This document shows, in pieces, positions 43,466 through 59,053 of a DNA stretch of 64,000 bases (its first letter is position 1; every line of letters begins with the position of its first letter). Source of the stretch: an uncultured Pelagibacteraceae bacterium (GTDB lineage Bacteria; Pseudomonadota; Alphaproteobacteria; Pelagibacterales; Pelagibacteraceae). Where the stretch lies: NCBI GenBank assembly GCA_902615435.1, contig CACMOZ010000001.1, positions 62,001 through 126,000 on the forward strand, written 5' to 3'. The translations under genes were made by a program, and so were the position numbers. The notes below the pieces were generated by a model. The model saw only the letters and a program-made list of their open reading frames with translations, was not told the origin of the DNA and made no database searches.

Positions 43466-44869
43466 ATGAATATTCTTAAGAAAATATTTTTTGTATTATT
43501 AATTTTAAATTTTTCATCTATTCAAGCTAAAGCAGTTCCAAGTTCTTTTGCTGATTTAGCAGAAAAATTAATGCCGTCAGTTGTTAATATTTCAACTACT
43601 CAAACAGTGAGAACAACAACTAATCAATTTCCTTTTCAGTTTCCTCCAGGTTCACCTTTTGGTGAAATGTTTAAAGATTTTGAAAGACCAACGGAGAGAA
43701 AAGCCTCATCTTTAGGTTCTGGTTTTATAATTAAAGAGGAAGGTATCGTAATTACGAACAACCATGTTATTGCCAATGCTGAGGATATTTTAATAAGAGT
43801 TGGTGACAAAGAATATAATGCAGAGGTCATAGGTGCAGATCCTTATATGGATCTTGCAGTTTTAAAAATGAAAACGAAAGATAAATTTAAACCTGTACGT
43901 TTTGGTGACTCAAATAGAGCAAGAGTAGGCGACTGGGTTGTTGCTATTGGTAACCCATTTGGTCTTGGTGGAACTGTAACGTCTGGAATAATCTCAGCAA
44001 GAAACAGGCAAATTGGTTTAACGCGATATGAAGATTTTATTCAAACTGATGCATCAATCAACCAAGGTAATTCTGGTGGACCGTTATTTAATCTTAAAGG
44101 AGAGGTAATCGGAGTTAACACCGCAATCATAGCTCCAGGTCAATCAGGCTCGATTGGGATCGGTTTTGCGATACCAGCCAACGCAGCATCAAATGTAATT
44201 GACCAATTAATAAAATTTGGCGAAACAAAAAGAGGATGGTTGGGTGTAAGGATTCAGGAAGTAACCAAAGAAATTGCAGACGTTGAAAAATTAAAAAAAC
44301 CTGAAGGAGCTCTTGTGGCGAGCGTTGGCCAAAATAGTCCAGCAGAAAAAGCTGGAATAAAAGCAGGTGATATTATTTTAGAATTTGACGGAAAAAAAAT
44401 TAATACAATGAAAAAACTTCCAAATGTAGTCGCAAGCACAGAAGTAGGAAAAAGTGTTGAACTTAAAATTTGGAGAAATAAAAAATTAATCTCAAAAAGA
44501 TTAACTTTAGGAAGACTTGAAACATCAGAGGAATTTAAAGAAACAAAACCAAAAATTGTTAAAAAGGATATAGACATCCAAAGTTTAAAAATAGCAGTAA
44601 GAGATTTAAATGAGAAGGATGTTACAAATAGAAATCTAAACAAAAAAACTAAGGGAGTTGTGATTACTGAAATTTCTAATCGAAGCCCTTTAGCTAATCT
44701 CTTAAGTGTAAATGATATAATAATTGAAGTACAAAAAACTCCTGTAAAAAATTCTGATGATTTAAATAGAATAGTTAATGGAATTTTTAAAAAGGGTGAA
44801 AAAACTTTATTGTTAACAATAATTAATAACAATAATAGAAGAAGATATCTTGGTGTAAAAATAAATTAA
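43466..44869 (+). CDS. degP: Do/DegP-family periplasmic serine protease
   Basis: ITNNHVI, DLAVLKM, GNSGGPLFN triad, PDZ domains. Confidence 0.94.
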   Translation: MNILKKIFFVLLILNFSSIQAKAVPSSFADLAEKLMPSVVNISTTQTVRTTTNQFPFQFPPGSPFGEMFKDFERPTERKASSLGSGFIIKEEGIVITNNHVIANAEDILIRVGDKEYNAEVIGADPYMDLAVLKMKTKDKFKPVRFGDSNRARVGDWVVAIGNPFGLGGTVTSGIISARNRQIGLTRYEDFIQTDASINQGNSGGPLFNLKGEVIGVNTAIIAPGQSGSIGIGFAIPANAASNVIDQLIKFGETKRGWLGVRIQEVTKEIADVEKLKKPEGALVASVGQNSPAEKAGIKAGDIILEFDGKKINTMKKLPNVVASTEVGKSVELKIWRNKKLISKRLTLGRLETSEEFKETKPKIVKKDIDIQSLKIAVRDLNEKDVTNRNLNKKTKGVVITEISNRSPLANLLSVNDIIIEVQKTPVKNSDDLNRIVNGIFKKGEKTLLLTIINNNNRRRYLGVKIN

Positions 44870-44871
44870 TT

Positions 44872-45789
44872 TTGTCAAAAAAAATTATTCTCTTAGCAGG
44901 ACCAACAGCTTCAGGAAAATCAAAATTAGCAATTCATTTAGCAAAAAAAATGAATGGAGAAATTATAAATGCTGACAGCATGCAAATATATAAGGAGTTT
45001 TCTATTTTATCTTCTAGGCCTAGTAGATCTGAAACAAAAAAAATCAAACATCATTTGTATGGCATAGTTTCTGTTAAAAAATATTTCTCAGCAGGTGATT
45101 GGCTTAAAGAAGTAAAAAAGAAAGTTAACTTATGTTTAAAGAAGAAAAAAATTCCAATTATTGTTGGGGGCACTGGTTTATATTTTAACACTATTACTAA
45201 AGGAATAAGTAAAATTCCGGATATAGATACCAAAACGAGAAATAATGTAAGAGCTTTATTCAAGACACTTGGCTCAAAAAAGTTTTATGAGAAGCTTTTA
45301 GAGCTAGATCCTAAAGTTAAAGATAGAATTTATCCAAAAGACTCTCAAAGAATGCAAAGAGCGTATGAGGTAAAATTAAAAACAAAAAAATCTTTATTTG
45401 ATTGGTTTGCAAAAACGAAATCAGACTTTCTAGATTTTGATTTAAGAAAAGTTTTTATTGATATTCCAAGAAAAGATTTACTTGTGAAAATTTCAAATAG
45501 AACTGAACTTATGTTTAAAGAAAACTGTTTAGGTGAGGTTAAAAAATTTAATACGCTAAGACTGAATAAGAGTTTATCGGCTAATAAATTGATAGGTGTC
45601 CAAGAAATTAATCGATTTATTAAAGAAAATATCTCGTTAGACCAATGTAAAGAACTTATCAATATTAAGACTAGGCAGTACGCCAAAAGACAAAATACGT
45701 GGGCTCGTGGTCATATGAAGAATTGGATTAAGCTATATTCTAAAAATTTCTCTATTCTTTTAAAAAAAACATTAAAAGTAACCAGCTAA
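44872..45789 (+). CDS. miaA: tRNA dimethylallyltransferase
   Basis: LAGPTASGKSKLAIHLA; INADSMQIYKE; VGGTGLYF. Confidence 0.95.
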   Translation: MSKKIILLAGPTASGKSKLAIHLAKKMNGEIINADSMQIYKEFSILSSRPSRSETKKIKHHLYGIVSVKKYFSAGDWLKEVKKKVNLCLKKKKIPIIVGGTGLYFNTITKGISKIPDIDTKTRNNVRALFKTLGSKKFYEKLLELDPKVKDRIYPKDSQRMQRAYEVKLKTKKSLFDWFAKTKSDFLDFDLRKVFIDIPRKDLLVKISNRTELMFKENCLGEVKKFNTLRLNKSLSANKLIGVQEINRFIKENISLDQCKELINIKTRQYAKRQNTWARGHMKNWIKLYSKNFSILLKKTLKVTS

Positions 45790-45826
45790 AACTTGACGGT
45801 TGGCATTTCTAGGCTAGATTGTATGA

Positions 45827-47595
45827 ATGCCGAAATTATTAAGTGGAGCGGAAATAGTATTCAAAGCATTAGAGGACCAAAAAGTAGAATATATTTTTGG
45901 TTACCCTGGAGGTGCTGTGCTTCCTATTTATAATGAATTAAAAAATCATAAAACTATAAAACATATTTTAGCAAGACATGAACAAGGAGCGGGTCATGCT
46001 GCAGAAGGTTACGCTAGATCCAGCGGCAAGCCAGGAGTCTTATTAGTTACATCAGGACCAGGAGCAACGAATGCTGTTACTGCGTTAACAGATGCTTATA
46101 TGGACTCAATTCCTGTAGTTTGTATTTCAGGACAAGTGCCAACTCATTTAATCGGAACTGATGCATTTCAAGAATGTGACACAACGGGAATAACACGACC
46201 GTGCACAAAGCATAATTGGCTAGTGAAAGATGTAAATGACTTAGCTGATATCATGAACCAAGCTTTTAAAATTGCTACAACAGGTCGACCAGGACCAGTT
46301 TTAGTAGATATTCCAAAAGATATTCAATTTAACAAAGGTATTTATAAAGTAAGTAAAAATAAATTAGAAAAAAAATTAAATGGCGCTCTAACTAATAAAA
46401 TAAATTTAAAAGACGTTGATAAATTTATTGAGATGATAAAAAAATCTTCTAAACCTATTTTTTATACAGGTGGAGGAGTAATTAATTCAGGCCCAAAAGC
46501 GAGTGAGCTTTTAAGAGAACTAGTTTCATTAACTGGTTTTCCTATTACTTCTACCTTACAAGGATTGGGAGCGTATCCTGGTGACGATCCTCAATTTTTA
46601 GGAATGCTTGGAATGCATGGAACTTATGAAGCTAACAACGCCATGCATGATTGTGATTTAATGATTAATGTTGGAGCTAGGTTTGATGACAGAATAACAG
46701 GAAAAATAGATGAGTTTTCTCCTAAATCAAAAAAAATTCATATAGATATAGATCCATCTTCAATAGGGAAAAATGTAAAAGTTGATCTAGCTATTACAAG
46801 CGATGTAAGTGAATTGTTACAAGCTGTTATAAAAAGATTCAAAGAAAATAATAAAAACTTTATTGATTCTAATAAGCAGAAAATTGCAAAGTGGTGGAGT
46901 CAAATTGATAAATGGAGAGAAAAAAAATCTTTAAATTTTATTAATAGTAAAGAGACGATAAAACCTCAGCATGCTGTACAAAGACTTTATGAGTTAACTA
47001 AAGAACAAGATACTTTTATTACAACAGAAGTTGGGCAACACCAAATGTGGGCTGCTCAACATTATAAGTTTAATAAACCAAACAGGTGGATGACATCTGG
47101 AGGTCTTGGAACTATGGGGTATGGTTTACCTGCTGCTATTGGTGTTCAAATAGCTCATCCTAAAAAACTAGTAGTGGATATAGCAGGTGAAGCTTCGATT
47201 TTAATGAACATTCAAGAAATGTCGACAGCCATACAATACAGACTGCCTATTAAGATATTTATTTTAAATAATGAATACATGGGGATGGTTCGACAATGGC
47301 AAGAATTGCTACACGATAAAAATTACTCTGAAAGTTATACTGAGGCCTTACCAGATTTTGTGAAGCTTGCTGAAGCTTATGGAGCTGTTGGGATTAGAGC
47401 AAAAACTCCAGATGAGCTAGATGAAAAAATTAAAGAAATGATTAACACAGATAAACCTGTAATTTTTGATTGCGTAGTTGATAAGGTGGAAAATTGTTAT
47501 CCAATGATACCATCTGGAAAACCACATAACCAAATGCTTCTTGGACCAGAAGATGAAAAAGAAGAAGTTTCAGATGAAGGAAAAACTTTAGTTTA

Positions 47596-47596
<1 letters not shown>
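45827..47596 (+). CDS. ilvB: Acetolactate synthase large subunit
   Basis: YIFGYPGGAVLPIYNEL; HEQGAGHAAEGYARSSGKPGV; ThDP motif GEASILMNIQEMST. Confidence 0.96.
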
Positions 47597-49177
<1,581 letters not shown>

Positions 49178-49280
49178 CCCAATCTGAGTCCTGAGTTGCA
49201 ACAATACTTATATTATAATTTGCAAATTCTATCTTTGATTGTATTATGAGTAACTTTTTAATTAATGAAAAGTTTTAATT

Positions 49281-51885
<2,605 letters not shown>

Positions 51886-51903
51886 TTTGTATTTTACGAA
51901 TAA

Positions 51904-52749
51904 ATGTCAGTTAGTAGAGATGATTTTAGTATAGCTTTCCGTTCAGCTCTTTTACAAAGAGGAGCTACCCAAAAATTTTCAATTCTCTCTCTTATTATTT
52001 TAGCCATATTCATTTTCTTTTTAGATGTTTATGGTTTTACCTTAGTAAAAACAGCAAGAAGTTTTATCAATGATGTTGTCTACAGAGTAACTTATTTAGC
52101 TTCTGCCCCAACTAGATTATTTCCAAGTATAAACAAAGGAGTCGCAAGCCATTTTAATTTAAAAAAGGAAAACGAAGAATTAAGAAAGGTAATAGAGAAA
52201 TATAAATCTATAGATTTAAATTTAGAGTATATATCGAATGAAAATAAAAACTTGAAAAAAGTTTTAGATACAGAAGACGTACAAAGTGTTTCTAATGTTG
52301 TTCTAGCTAAAGTTTTAATTGATCGAAATAGTCCATTTTTAAAATCAATTATTATAAACAAGGGAAGTAAAGAAGGTATTATTAAAGGCATGCCTGTTAC
52401 CCAAAATAAATATTTAGTTGGACGAATAGTCGAGACAAATTATTTATCATCAAGAGTATTATTATTAAATGATTTAAATAGTAGAATTCCAGTTACCTTT
52501 GATGAAAAAAGTACTCAGGCGATATTAACAGGAGGTGGAACACGTAACCCTACATTATCTTATTTACCCGAGGACTATGAATTTGAGGAAGATGTAACTG
52601 TTTTTGCTTCTGGTAAAGATGGTATTTTTAGTGCTGGAACTCCTATCGGAAAAACAAAAAATAACGGTGAAGTGACGCTATTCGTAGATCCTAATCAGTT
52701 GTCTTTTGTTACAGTAAATTTAATTAAACCAAGAAAGGAAGTTTTTTAA
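51904..52749 (+). CDS. mreC: Rod shape-determining protein MreC
   Basis: N-terminal TM, coiled coil, beta domain; between mreB and mreD. Confidence 0.92.
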   Translation: MSVSRDDFSIAFRSALLQRGATQKFSILSLIILAIFIFFLDVYGFTLVKTARSFINDVVYRVTYLASAPTRLFPSINKGVASHFNLKKENEELRKVIEKYKSIDLNLEYISNENKNLKKVLDTEDVQSVSNVVLAKVLIDRNSPFLKSIIINKGSKEGIIKGMPVTQNKYLVGRIVETNYLSSRVLLLNDLNSRIPVTFDEKSTQAILTGGGTRNPTLSYLPEDYEFEEDVTVFASGKDGIFSAGTPIGKTKNNGEVTLFVDPNQLSFVTVNLIKPRKEVF

Positions 52750-53261
52750 TGGCAAAAACAAATATAGTGAATAAATTATTTGCATCAGGTCCTTTATTTT
52801 TATTATATTATTTGTCTATAAGTGAGATTGATACAAATTTAGAAAAATTATTTGAAGTTTTTTCTTTAAATTTACAAATCATAATAATTTATTTTTGGAT
52901 AATAAAACGTCCCAATCTAATGGGTCCTGGTCATATATTTTCAGCTGGACTTATCAACGACGTTGTAATGGGATTTCCATTAGGTATAAGTTCACTATCC
53001 TACCTAGTAGTTTGTTTTGTAGGTAATTATGTTAGAAACAAAAGTGTTAATACCACAATAGCTTCTGACTGGTTTACATTTTTAGTAGCACTTCTATTTG
53101 CTAACCTAGTTTTCTTTTCATTATTAAATAATTTTTCAGAAGTCGGAATTTCCTATACAAAGATTGGATATAATACTTTTTTTACTTTATTTTTATTTCC
53201 AGTTTTTTGGCTTCTATTTAATCTTTATCAAATGAGTTTCGTAGGATCCCAAGATGCTTAG
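52749..53261 (+). CDS. mreD: Rod shape-determining protein MreD
   Basis: Multi-TM, FSAGLINDVVMGFPLGISSL; position. Confidence 0.85.
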   Translation: MAKTNIVNKLFASGPLFLLYYLSISEIDTNLEKLFEVFSLNLQIIIIYFWIIKRPNLMGPGHIFSAGLINDVVMGFPLGISSLSYLVVCFVGNYVRNKSVNTTIASDWFTFLVALLFANLVFFSLLNNFSEVGISYTKIGYNTFFTLFLFPVFWLLFNLYQMSFVGSQDA

Positions 53262-55188
53262 CCCAGGTTCAGGTAATACTGTTATTAAATCAAAGCTTAT
53301 AAGCAGAAGAATGTTTCTAATTACCGCTGCAAAAGCAGTAATTATGGTTGGACTTGTAGGTAGATTAATATCTCTTCAAATTAATCAAGCAACAAAATAT
53401 AAATCTTTATCTGATAAAAATAGATTTAGAGAGTGGAAATTAGCTCCTGAAAGAGGAGCGATAAAAGACTTCTTTAATACAGAAATAGCCTCGAGCGAAC
53501 CACTTTATCAATTACATTTAGTTCCAGAAAACGCCAAAGATCTTGATAATTTATTTGTAAGATTAAAAGCAATTTTAAATATTACTGATAAAAAAGTTTC
53601 TTACCTCAAAAGAGTTATAAAAAAACAAAAACCTTGGGAGCCAGTAATTGTTTCTGAAAATTTAGATTGGTCTGATTTTTCAAGAATAAATTTATTTTTG
53701 CATGAACTAGAGGGAGTAGAACCTATAGTATCGGTAGCAAGAACCTATCCAGATAATTCTTCAGCTCACATTTTAGGGTATGTTTCCCAGATAAGTGCAA
53801 AAGATTTAAAAACAAAAGAATATCTTAAAGAATTAGCCGTACCAGGTATGGCCATTGGGAAAACTGGATTAGAAAGAAAACTAGATGAACAGATAATTGG
53901 TAAAGTTGGTTATCAGCGTTATGAAGTAAACGCCTTTGGTAAAAGAATAAGGGAAATTAAAATTGATGAAGGTCAAGCGGGTAAAAGTTTCAAAACCACT
54001 TTAGATTATGAAGTACAAAAATTTACAAATGAATTATTAAAAGATAAAGCAGCCGCAGTATGTGTGATGGATGTTTATAATGGAGATATTGTTTCTTTAG
54101 TTTCATCTCCAACTTTTGAGCCTAACGAATTCGTGCATGGATTAGATAAAGCTTATTGGAACAGTTTAATTACAAATGATAAGAAACCATTAGCCAACAA
54201 AGCGTTATCAGGCTTATATCCTCCTGGGTCAACGATTAAGACATTAGTAGCTTTGAGCGCTTTAGAAAATAAGATTATAAGACCTTTAGACACTTTTAGG
54301 TGTAAAGGTAAAATCGAGTTATATGGTGAAAAATTTCATTGTTGGGAAAAAGACGGACACGGTATTGTAAATTTAAGAAAAGGAATTCAAAGATCTTGTG
54401 ATGTTTATTTTTATGAAGTTGCAAGAAAATTAGGTGTTGATCGATTATCAGATACTGCAAAAAGATTTGGATTAGGAAAAAAAGTTTTAAGTGATTTTAT
54501 CGAGGAAAGGTCAGGGGTAGTACCAAATACAAAATGGAAGAAAAAATTTATCGGACAAAACTGGTATTTAGGTGAAACTCTTCACTCAGGTATCGGCCAA
54601 GGATATTTTCAAAGCACACCTTTACAATTATGTTTAATGACAGCTCAAATTGCTAATGGAGGTTTTAAAATAAAACCTAGAATAGTTTTTGATGAAAAGA
54701 ATGACAATCTTAGAAATTATTTAAAACATAAAAATGAAAATCCAAATGAACCTCTTCCAACGGATTTATTGGTATCAAACTTTAATTTGGAGCCTTTGTT
54801 TAAAAATCAAGAACACATAAACCTAATTAAAGATGCCATGTTCTCGTCATCAAATGAACCTGGTGGAACTTCTTATATGCACAGATTAGAAAATCCAAAG
54901 TACACTTTTGCAGGAAAAACTGGGTCATCACAGATTAAAAGATTTACAGAGGCACAACGTGAAGCTGAAGTAAAACAAGAAAGTTTACCTTACAAAGACA
55001 GAGACCATGCGTTGTTTGTAGCATTTGCTCCTTATAAAAATCCGCAATATGCCATTAGTGTTTTAGTCGAGCATGGCGGTTCAGGGGGTAAAGCAGCAGC
55101 ACCAATAGCAAAAAAAGTAATCAAAAAAGTTCTTGAGAGACATGAGTTAAGAAGAAGTATTAATAATCAAATTGGAGAGCCTGTTTAA
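53254..55188 (+). CDS. mrdA: Penicillin-binding protein 2
   Basis: GLYPPGSTIKTL; RSCDVYFYEVA; AGKTGSSQ. Confidence 0.95.
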   Translation: MLSPGSGNTVIKSKLISRRMFLITAAKAVIMVGLVGRLISLQINQATKYKSLSDKNRFREWKLAPERGAIKDFFNTEIASSEPLYQLHLVPENAKDLDNLFVRLKAILNITDKKVSYLKRVIKKQKPWEPVIVSENLDWSDFSRINLFLHELEGVEPIVSVARTYPDNSSAHILGYVSQISAKDLKTKEYLKELAVPGMAIGKTGLERKLDEQIIGKVGYQRYEVNAFGKRIREIKIDEGQAGKSFKTTLDYEVQKFTNELLKDKAAAVCVMDVYNGDIVSLVSSPTFEPNEFVHGLDKAYWNSLITNDKKPLANKALSGLYPPGSTIKTLVALSALENKIIRPLDTFRCKGKIELYGEKFHCWEKDGHGIVNLRKGIQRSCDVYFYEVARKLGVDRLSDTAKRFGLGKKVLSDFIEERSGVVPNTKWKKKFIGQNWYLGETLHSGIGQGYFQSTPLQLCLMTAQIANGGFKIKPRIVFDEKNDNLRNYLKHKNENPNEPLPTDLLVSNFNLEPLFKNQEHINLIKDAMFSSSNEPGGTSYMHRLENPKYTFAGKTGSSQIKRFTEAQREAEVKQESLPYKDRDHALFVAFAPYKNPQYAISVLVEHGGSGGKAAAPIAKKVIKKVLERHELRRSINNQIGEPV

Positions 55189-56312
55189 TGTTGCAACCAA
55201 GATCAATTCAATCTTCATTAGGTATTAGAGATAAAATTTTATCAATTGATTATATTTTAGTATTTTCAATTTTAGTTTTAGGCATTGTTAGCATGTTTGC
55301 GATGTATTCTACTGACGGAGGGCAATTTAAATATCATACAAACAGCCACATTTTAAGATTTTTTGTATTTTTTGGAATGTTTTTTGTTGTTTCGTTTATT
55401 TCTGTAAGATTTTGGCATGAGACAAGTTATATATTTTATGTTGGGGTATTTATTTTATTACTTGGTGTAAAATATTTTGGATTAACATCATCAGGGTCTA
55501 AGAGATGGCTAGATCTTTATTTTATGAATTTACAGCCATCTGAATTAATGAAAATTGGATTAATTTTATTTTTAGCTAAATATTATCATCGTATCTCGAT
55601 TGATGGTGTCAACAGCTTTAGATATTTACTTTTACCAATAACAGTTCTTATTGCGCCCGTAATTTTAGTTGCAACTCAACCTGATCTTGGAACATCAATT
55701 TTAATTGCTGCGGGAGGCGTAATTGTTGCTTGGTTAGCAGGTGTTAGAGCAAAGTTTTTTACTATATCTGGAATTGCAATGCTTGCTTTATTACCAATAG
55801 CTATTTCATTTTTAAAACCTTATCAAAAGTCAAGAATTTTAACTTTTCTAAATCCTGAAAGAGACCCGCTTGGAGCAGGGTATCAAATCATTCAATCGAA
55901 AATAGCGATAGGTTCTGGCGGATTATTTGGAAAAGGTTTTTTAAATGGATCTCAGAGTTATCTAGATTATTTGCCTGAAAAACATACAGATTTTATTTTT
56001 ACACTTTTTTCAGAAGAATTTGGTTTTTTTGGGTCTTTATTTATCTTAATTTTATACGCTATAATTATCTCAAGAATAGTAAAAATTGGAAATATTACTC
56101 GAAGTAATTTTGGAAAATTATATTGTTATAGTTTCGCGACAGCGTTTTTTCTTTATGTTGTAGTAAATATGATGATGGTGCTAGGTTTACTACCTATCGT
56201 AGGCTCACCCTTACCAATTATGTCATATGGTGGTTCTTCAATGATGGCAATTATGTTTGGTTTAGGAATAGTTATGTCTTGCAAGATATATAAAGATGTT
56301 CCAGTCAATTAA
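55188..56312 (+). CDS. rodA: Rod shape-determining glycosyltransferase RodA
   Basis: SEDS pattern GSKRWLDLYF, QPDLGTSILIA, LPIMSYGGSSMM. Confidence 0.94.
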   Translation: MLQPRSIQSSLGIRDKILSIDYILVFSILVLGIVSMFAMYSTDGGQFKYHTNSHILRFFVFFGMFFVVSFISVRFWHETSYIFYVGVFILLLGVKYFGLTSSGSKRWLDLYFMNLQPSELMKIGLILFLAKYYHRISIDGVNSFRYLLLPITVLIAPVILVATQPDLGTSILIAAGGVIVAWLAGVRAKFFTISGIAMLALLPIAISFLKPYQKSRILTFLNPERDPLGAGYQIIQSKIAIGSGGLFGKGFLNGSQSYLDYLPEKHTDFIFTLFSEEFGFFGSLFILILYAIIISRIVKIGNITRSNFGKLYCYSFATAFFLYVVVNMMMVLGLLPIVGSPLPIMSYGGSSMMAIMFGLGIVMSCKIYKDVPVN

Positions 56313-56382
56313 ATTTAAACCTAAAATGATCAAATTTAATTTAAATTAATGCTTGTATAAAAATCAAATAGATGATTAGTTT

Positions 56383-56847
56383 ATGAAAAATAATATGTTT
56401 GGTGACAAAAAAATAAAAATCAAAGACTCTGAAAGATCTCTTATAAGTGAGACAGTGAGCATAGAAGGTACAATAAACAGTTCAGGTGCAATAGATGTTG
56501 CTGGGCTTGTCAAAGGCCCCGTTTATTCTAAGGAGCTAATCGTTAGAGATACTGGTTCAATCACAGGTACAATTGAGGCAGACGACGTAGAGATACATGG
56601 ACATCTTGATGGAAAAGTTTCAGCACAGAATATTGTTATTGGAGCTACGGGTACAGTAAAAGGAGATATTGAATTTGGAAATAATTTAAGAACAGAAAAT
56701 GGTGCCGATATAGATGGTTACATTAAGAAGACGAACAGTTCGAAATCTAAATTAACAGGTGATTTCCTATTTAAGAAAAAAGATAAAAAAGAAGCTCCAG
56801 AGTCCGAGGAACGACCAGACGTAGTCAATAAAGAAGCTATAGCCTAA
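56383..56847 (+). CDS. Bactofilin family protein
   Basis: SERSLISETVSIEGTINSSGAIDVAGLVKGPVYSKELIVRDTGSITGTIEADDVEIHGHLDGKV repeats. Confidence 0.9.
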   Translation: MKNNMFGDKKIKIKDSERSLISETVSIEGTINSSGAIDVAGLVKGPVYSKELIVRDTGSITGTIEADDVEIHGHLDGKVSAQNIVIGATGTVKGDIEFGNNLRTENGADIDGYIKKTNSSKSKLTGDFLFKKKDKKEAPESEERPDVVNKEAIA

Positions 56848-56874
56848 TCTACCGCACTACTAATTTCTCAAACT

Positions 56875-58152
56875 TTGAAATATAATTTTCGAATGGAAAA
56901 TTATAAATGTAAGTCAGTTGGGATTGTTGGATCAGGTATTCAAGGGGTTTGTACCGGACTTCAATTAATTAAAAAAGGCATTTCCGTAACAATCTTTGAC
57001 AGAAACGATCCTCTATCAAGTGACTTTAAAGCTGCCTCTTATGGTAACGCCGGTCATTTTTCACCATATGCTGTTTTACAATTTAATCGTCCAGATGTTC
57101 TATACGATGTGCCTAAAATGTTAATTAGTTCCTATGGACCACTTGCTCTTAAATGGAATTATATTCCAAAAATGTTTAATTGGTTTTTACATTATTTTAA
57201 AAATTGCAATCATAATTCGATGATGCATACCGCAAAAAATATGCATCAAATTTTAAGCTTGTCGAACGACGCTTATGAAGAAATTTTCCAAGAGATCGAT
57301 ACTACTGGTCTAGTTGAAAAAAAAGGTATTATTTATATTTGGACAAAAAAAAATTTAAAAAGTAGAAATTTAGAAATAAAAGTTCGTAAAGAGCTTGGAA
57401 TTGAACAAAAACTTTTAACACAAAAAGAAGTTTTAGATCTAGAGCCAAATTTAAAACCTGTATTTGATGCTGGTGTAATTTATGAAAGCGCAATGCATGC
57501 AAGGGATCCGCATGGAATTCTCAAAAAAATATTTAAATTATATTTAGAAAGAGGAGGGAAGTTTATACAAACTAACATTAAAAATTTAGAACAAATTAAT
57601 AATTATGAAACAGCTATTAGATCAGAAAATGAGGAGTATAAATTTGAGAAAACTGTAGTAGCTTCAGGAGCTTTTTCAAAATCATTAACAGATCAATTGG
57701 GTGAGAATATCCCATTAGATACTGAAAGAGGGTATCATGTTCATTTTAAAGGAAAAGATCATCTGATTAACCGTCCTGTTATTTTTTTAGATAGAGGTTT
57801 TGGAATGACCCCAATGAATCAAGGATTAAGAGCTGTGGGAACAGTTGAACTAGGAGGTTTAAAAAACCCTCCATCTAAAAAAAGGATCGATTACATTATT
57901 AAATGTGCAAAAGAACTTTTGCCTGATCTTGGTAATCACGAAGATGAATGGCTAGGTTTTAGACCGACACTTCCTGATTTTCTACCAATTCTTGGCCCTT
58001 CATTAAAAAATAAAAACATTATTTATGCGTTTGGGCATCAGCATTTAGGCTGGACTTTAGGAGCTATTACAGGCAAAATAATCTCTAAAATAGTTGTAGG
58101 AGAAAAAACAAATCTAGATTTAACTCCTTACAGCTCAAAAAGATTTGATTAG
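56875..58152 (+). CDS. FAD-dependent D-amino-acid dehydrogenase (DadA-like)
   Basis: VGIVGSGIQGVCTGLQLIKKGISVTIFDRNDP; WLGFRPTLPDFLPILGPS. Confidence 0.88.
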   Translation: MKYNFRMENYKCKSVGIVGSGIQGVCTGLQLIKKGISVTIFDRNDPLSSDFKAASYGNAGHFSPYAVLQFNRPDVLYDVPKMLISSYGPLALKWNYIPKMFNWFLHYFKNCNHNSMMHTAKNMHQILSLSNDAYEEIFQEIDTTGLVEKKGIIYIWTKKNLKSRNLEIKVRKELGIEQKLLTQKEVLDLEPNLKPVFDAGVIYESAMHARDPHGILKKIFKLYLERGGKFIQTNIKNLEQINNYETAIRSENEEYKFEKTVVASGAFSKSLTDQLGENIPLDTERGYHVHFKGKDHLINRPVIFLDRGFGMTPMNQGLRAVGTVELGGLKNPPSKKRIDYIIKCAKELLPDLGNHEDEWLGFRPTLPDFLPILGPSLKNKNIIYAFGHQHLGWTLGAITGKIISKIVVGEKTNLDLTPYSSKRFD

Positions 58153-59053
58153 GAAATTTCTGTCAAAAAATTATTTAGCATATACTTTTCTTACTTTAGC
58201 AGCTTTGTTTTGGTCGGGAAATTTTATAATAGGTAAATTTGCGACCTTATTCGAGGTTCCACCACTGACTCTAAACTTTTTAAGGTGGGTTATGGTATGG
58301 TTTATATTGATACCTTTCACAATTAAAGAAATTTTAGCAAAGAGAAACTATATTAAAGAAAACTTTTTAGTAATAAGTTTTATGGGTATATTAACAATTA
58401 GTACTTTTAATTCAGTTGTTTATTTTGCTTTAAACTTTACGCAAGTAATAAACGCAGTTTTAATGTTAGCTGCTATCCCACCAATGATAATAATTTTTTC
58501 GTCGATTATGAAAATTGAAAAAACAAACATATTTCAAATATCAGGATTAATTTTATCTATATTTGGAGTAGGAACAATTATTTCAAATGCAGACATTCAA
58601 AAAATAATTTCTTTAACTTTTAATATTGGTGATATATGGATGCTAGTTTGTGTTTTAAGTTGGTCATTATATTCGACTTTACTAAAAAAAAGTAAGCTTG
58701 AATTATCTCAATTTTCTTTAATTCAAATAATGGTCACTGTAGGTTTAATATTTTTGTTTCCACAATTTTTATATGAAAAATCAATAGGACTAGATTTTGA
58801 AATAAATAAAGCTTTTATCTTTATTTTAACCTATGTAGTTATCTTTCCTGCTATTGCAGCATATTATTGTTGGCAGAAAGCAATAGAACTTATAGGACCC
58901 AATAGATCATCTATGTTTATTCAGCTAATGCCTTTATTCAGCTCAGTGATGGCTATAATTATTTTTAATGAAAAATTTGAATTATATCATTTTGCTGGAG
59001 CAGTTTTTATAGTATCTGGTATTTATTTATCGAATAAAAAAATCAATGATTAA
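58145..59053 (+). CDS. EamA/DMT-family transporter
   Basis: Multi-TM; LAALFWSGNFIIGKFA...PPLTLNFLRW. Confidence 0.88.
   Translation: MIRKFLSKNYLAYTFLTLAALFWSGNFIIGKFATLFEVPPLTLNFLRWVMVWFILIPFTIKEILAKRNYIKENFLVISFMGILTISTFNSVVYFALNFTQVINAVLMLAAIPPMIIIFSSIMKIEKTNIFQISGLILSIFGVGTIISNADIQKIISLTFNIGDIWMLVCVLSWSLYSTLLKKSKLELSQFSLIQIMVTVGLIFLFPQFLYEKSIGLDFEINKAFIFILTYVVIFPAIAAYYCWQKAIELIGPNRSSMFIQLMPLFSSVMAIIIFNEKFELYHFAGAVFIVSGIYLSNKKIND

Noticed and set aside
44254-44832. 192-aa antisense ORF opposite degP
   Set aside because: Hydrophobic mirror of a Lys/Glu-rich coding strand; no independent support.
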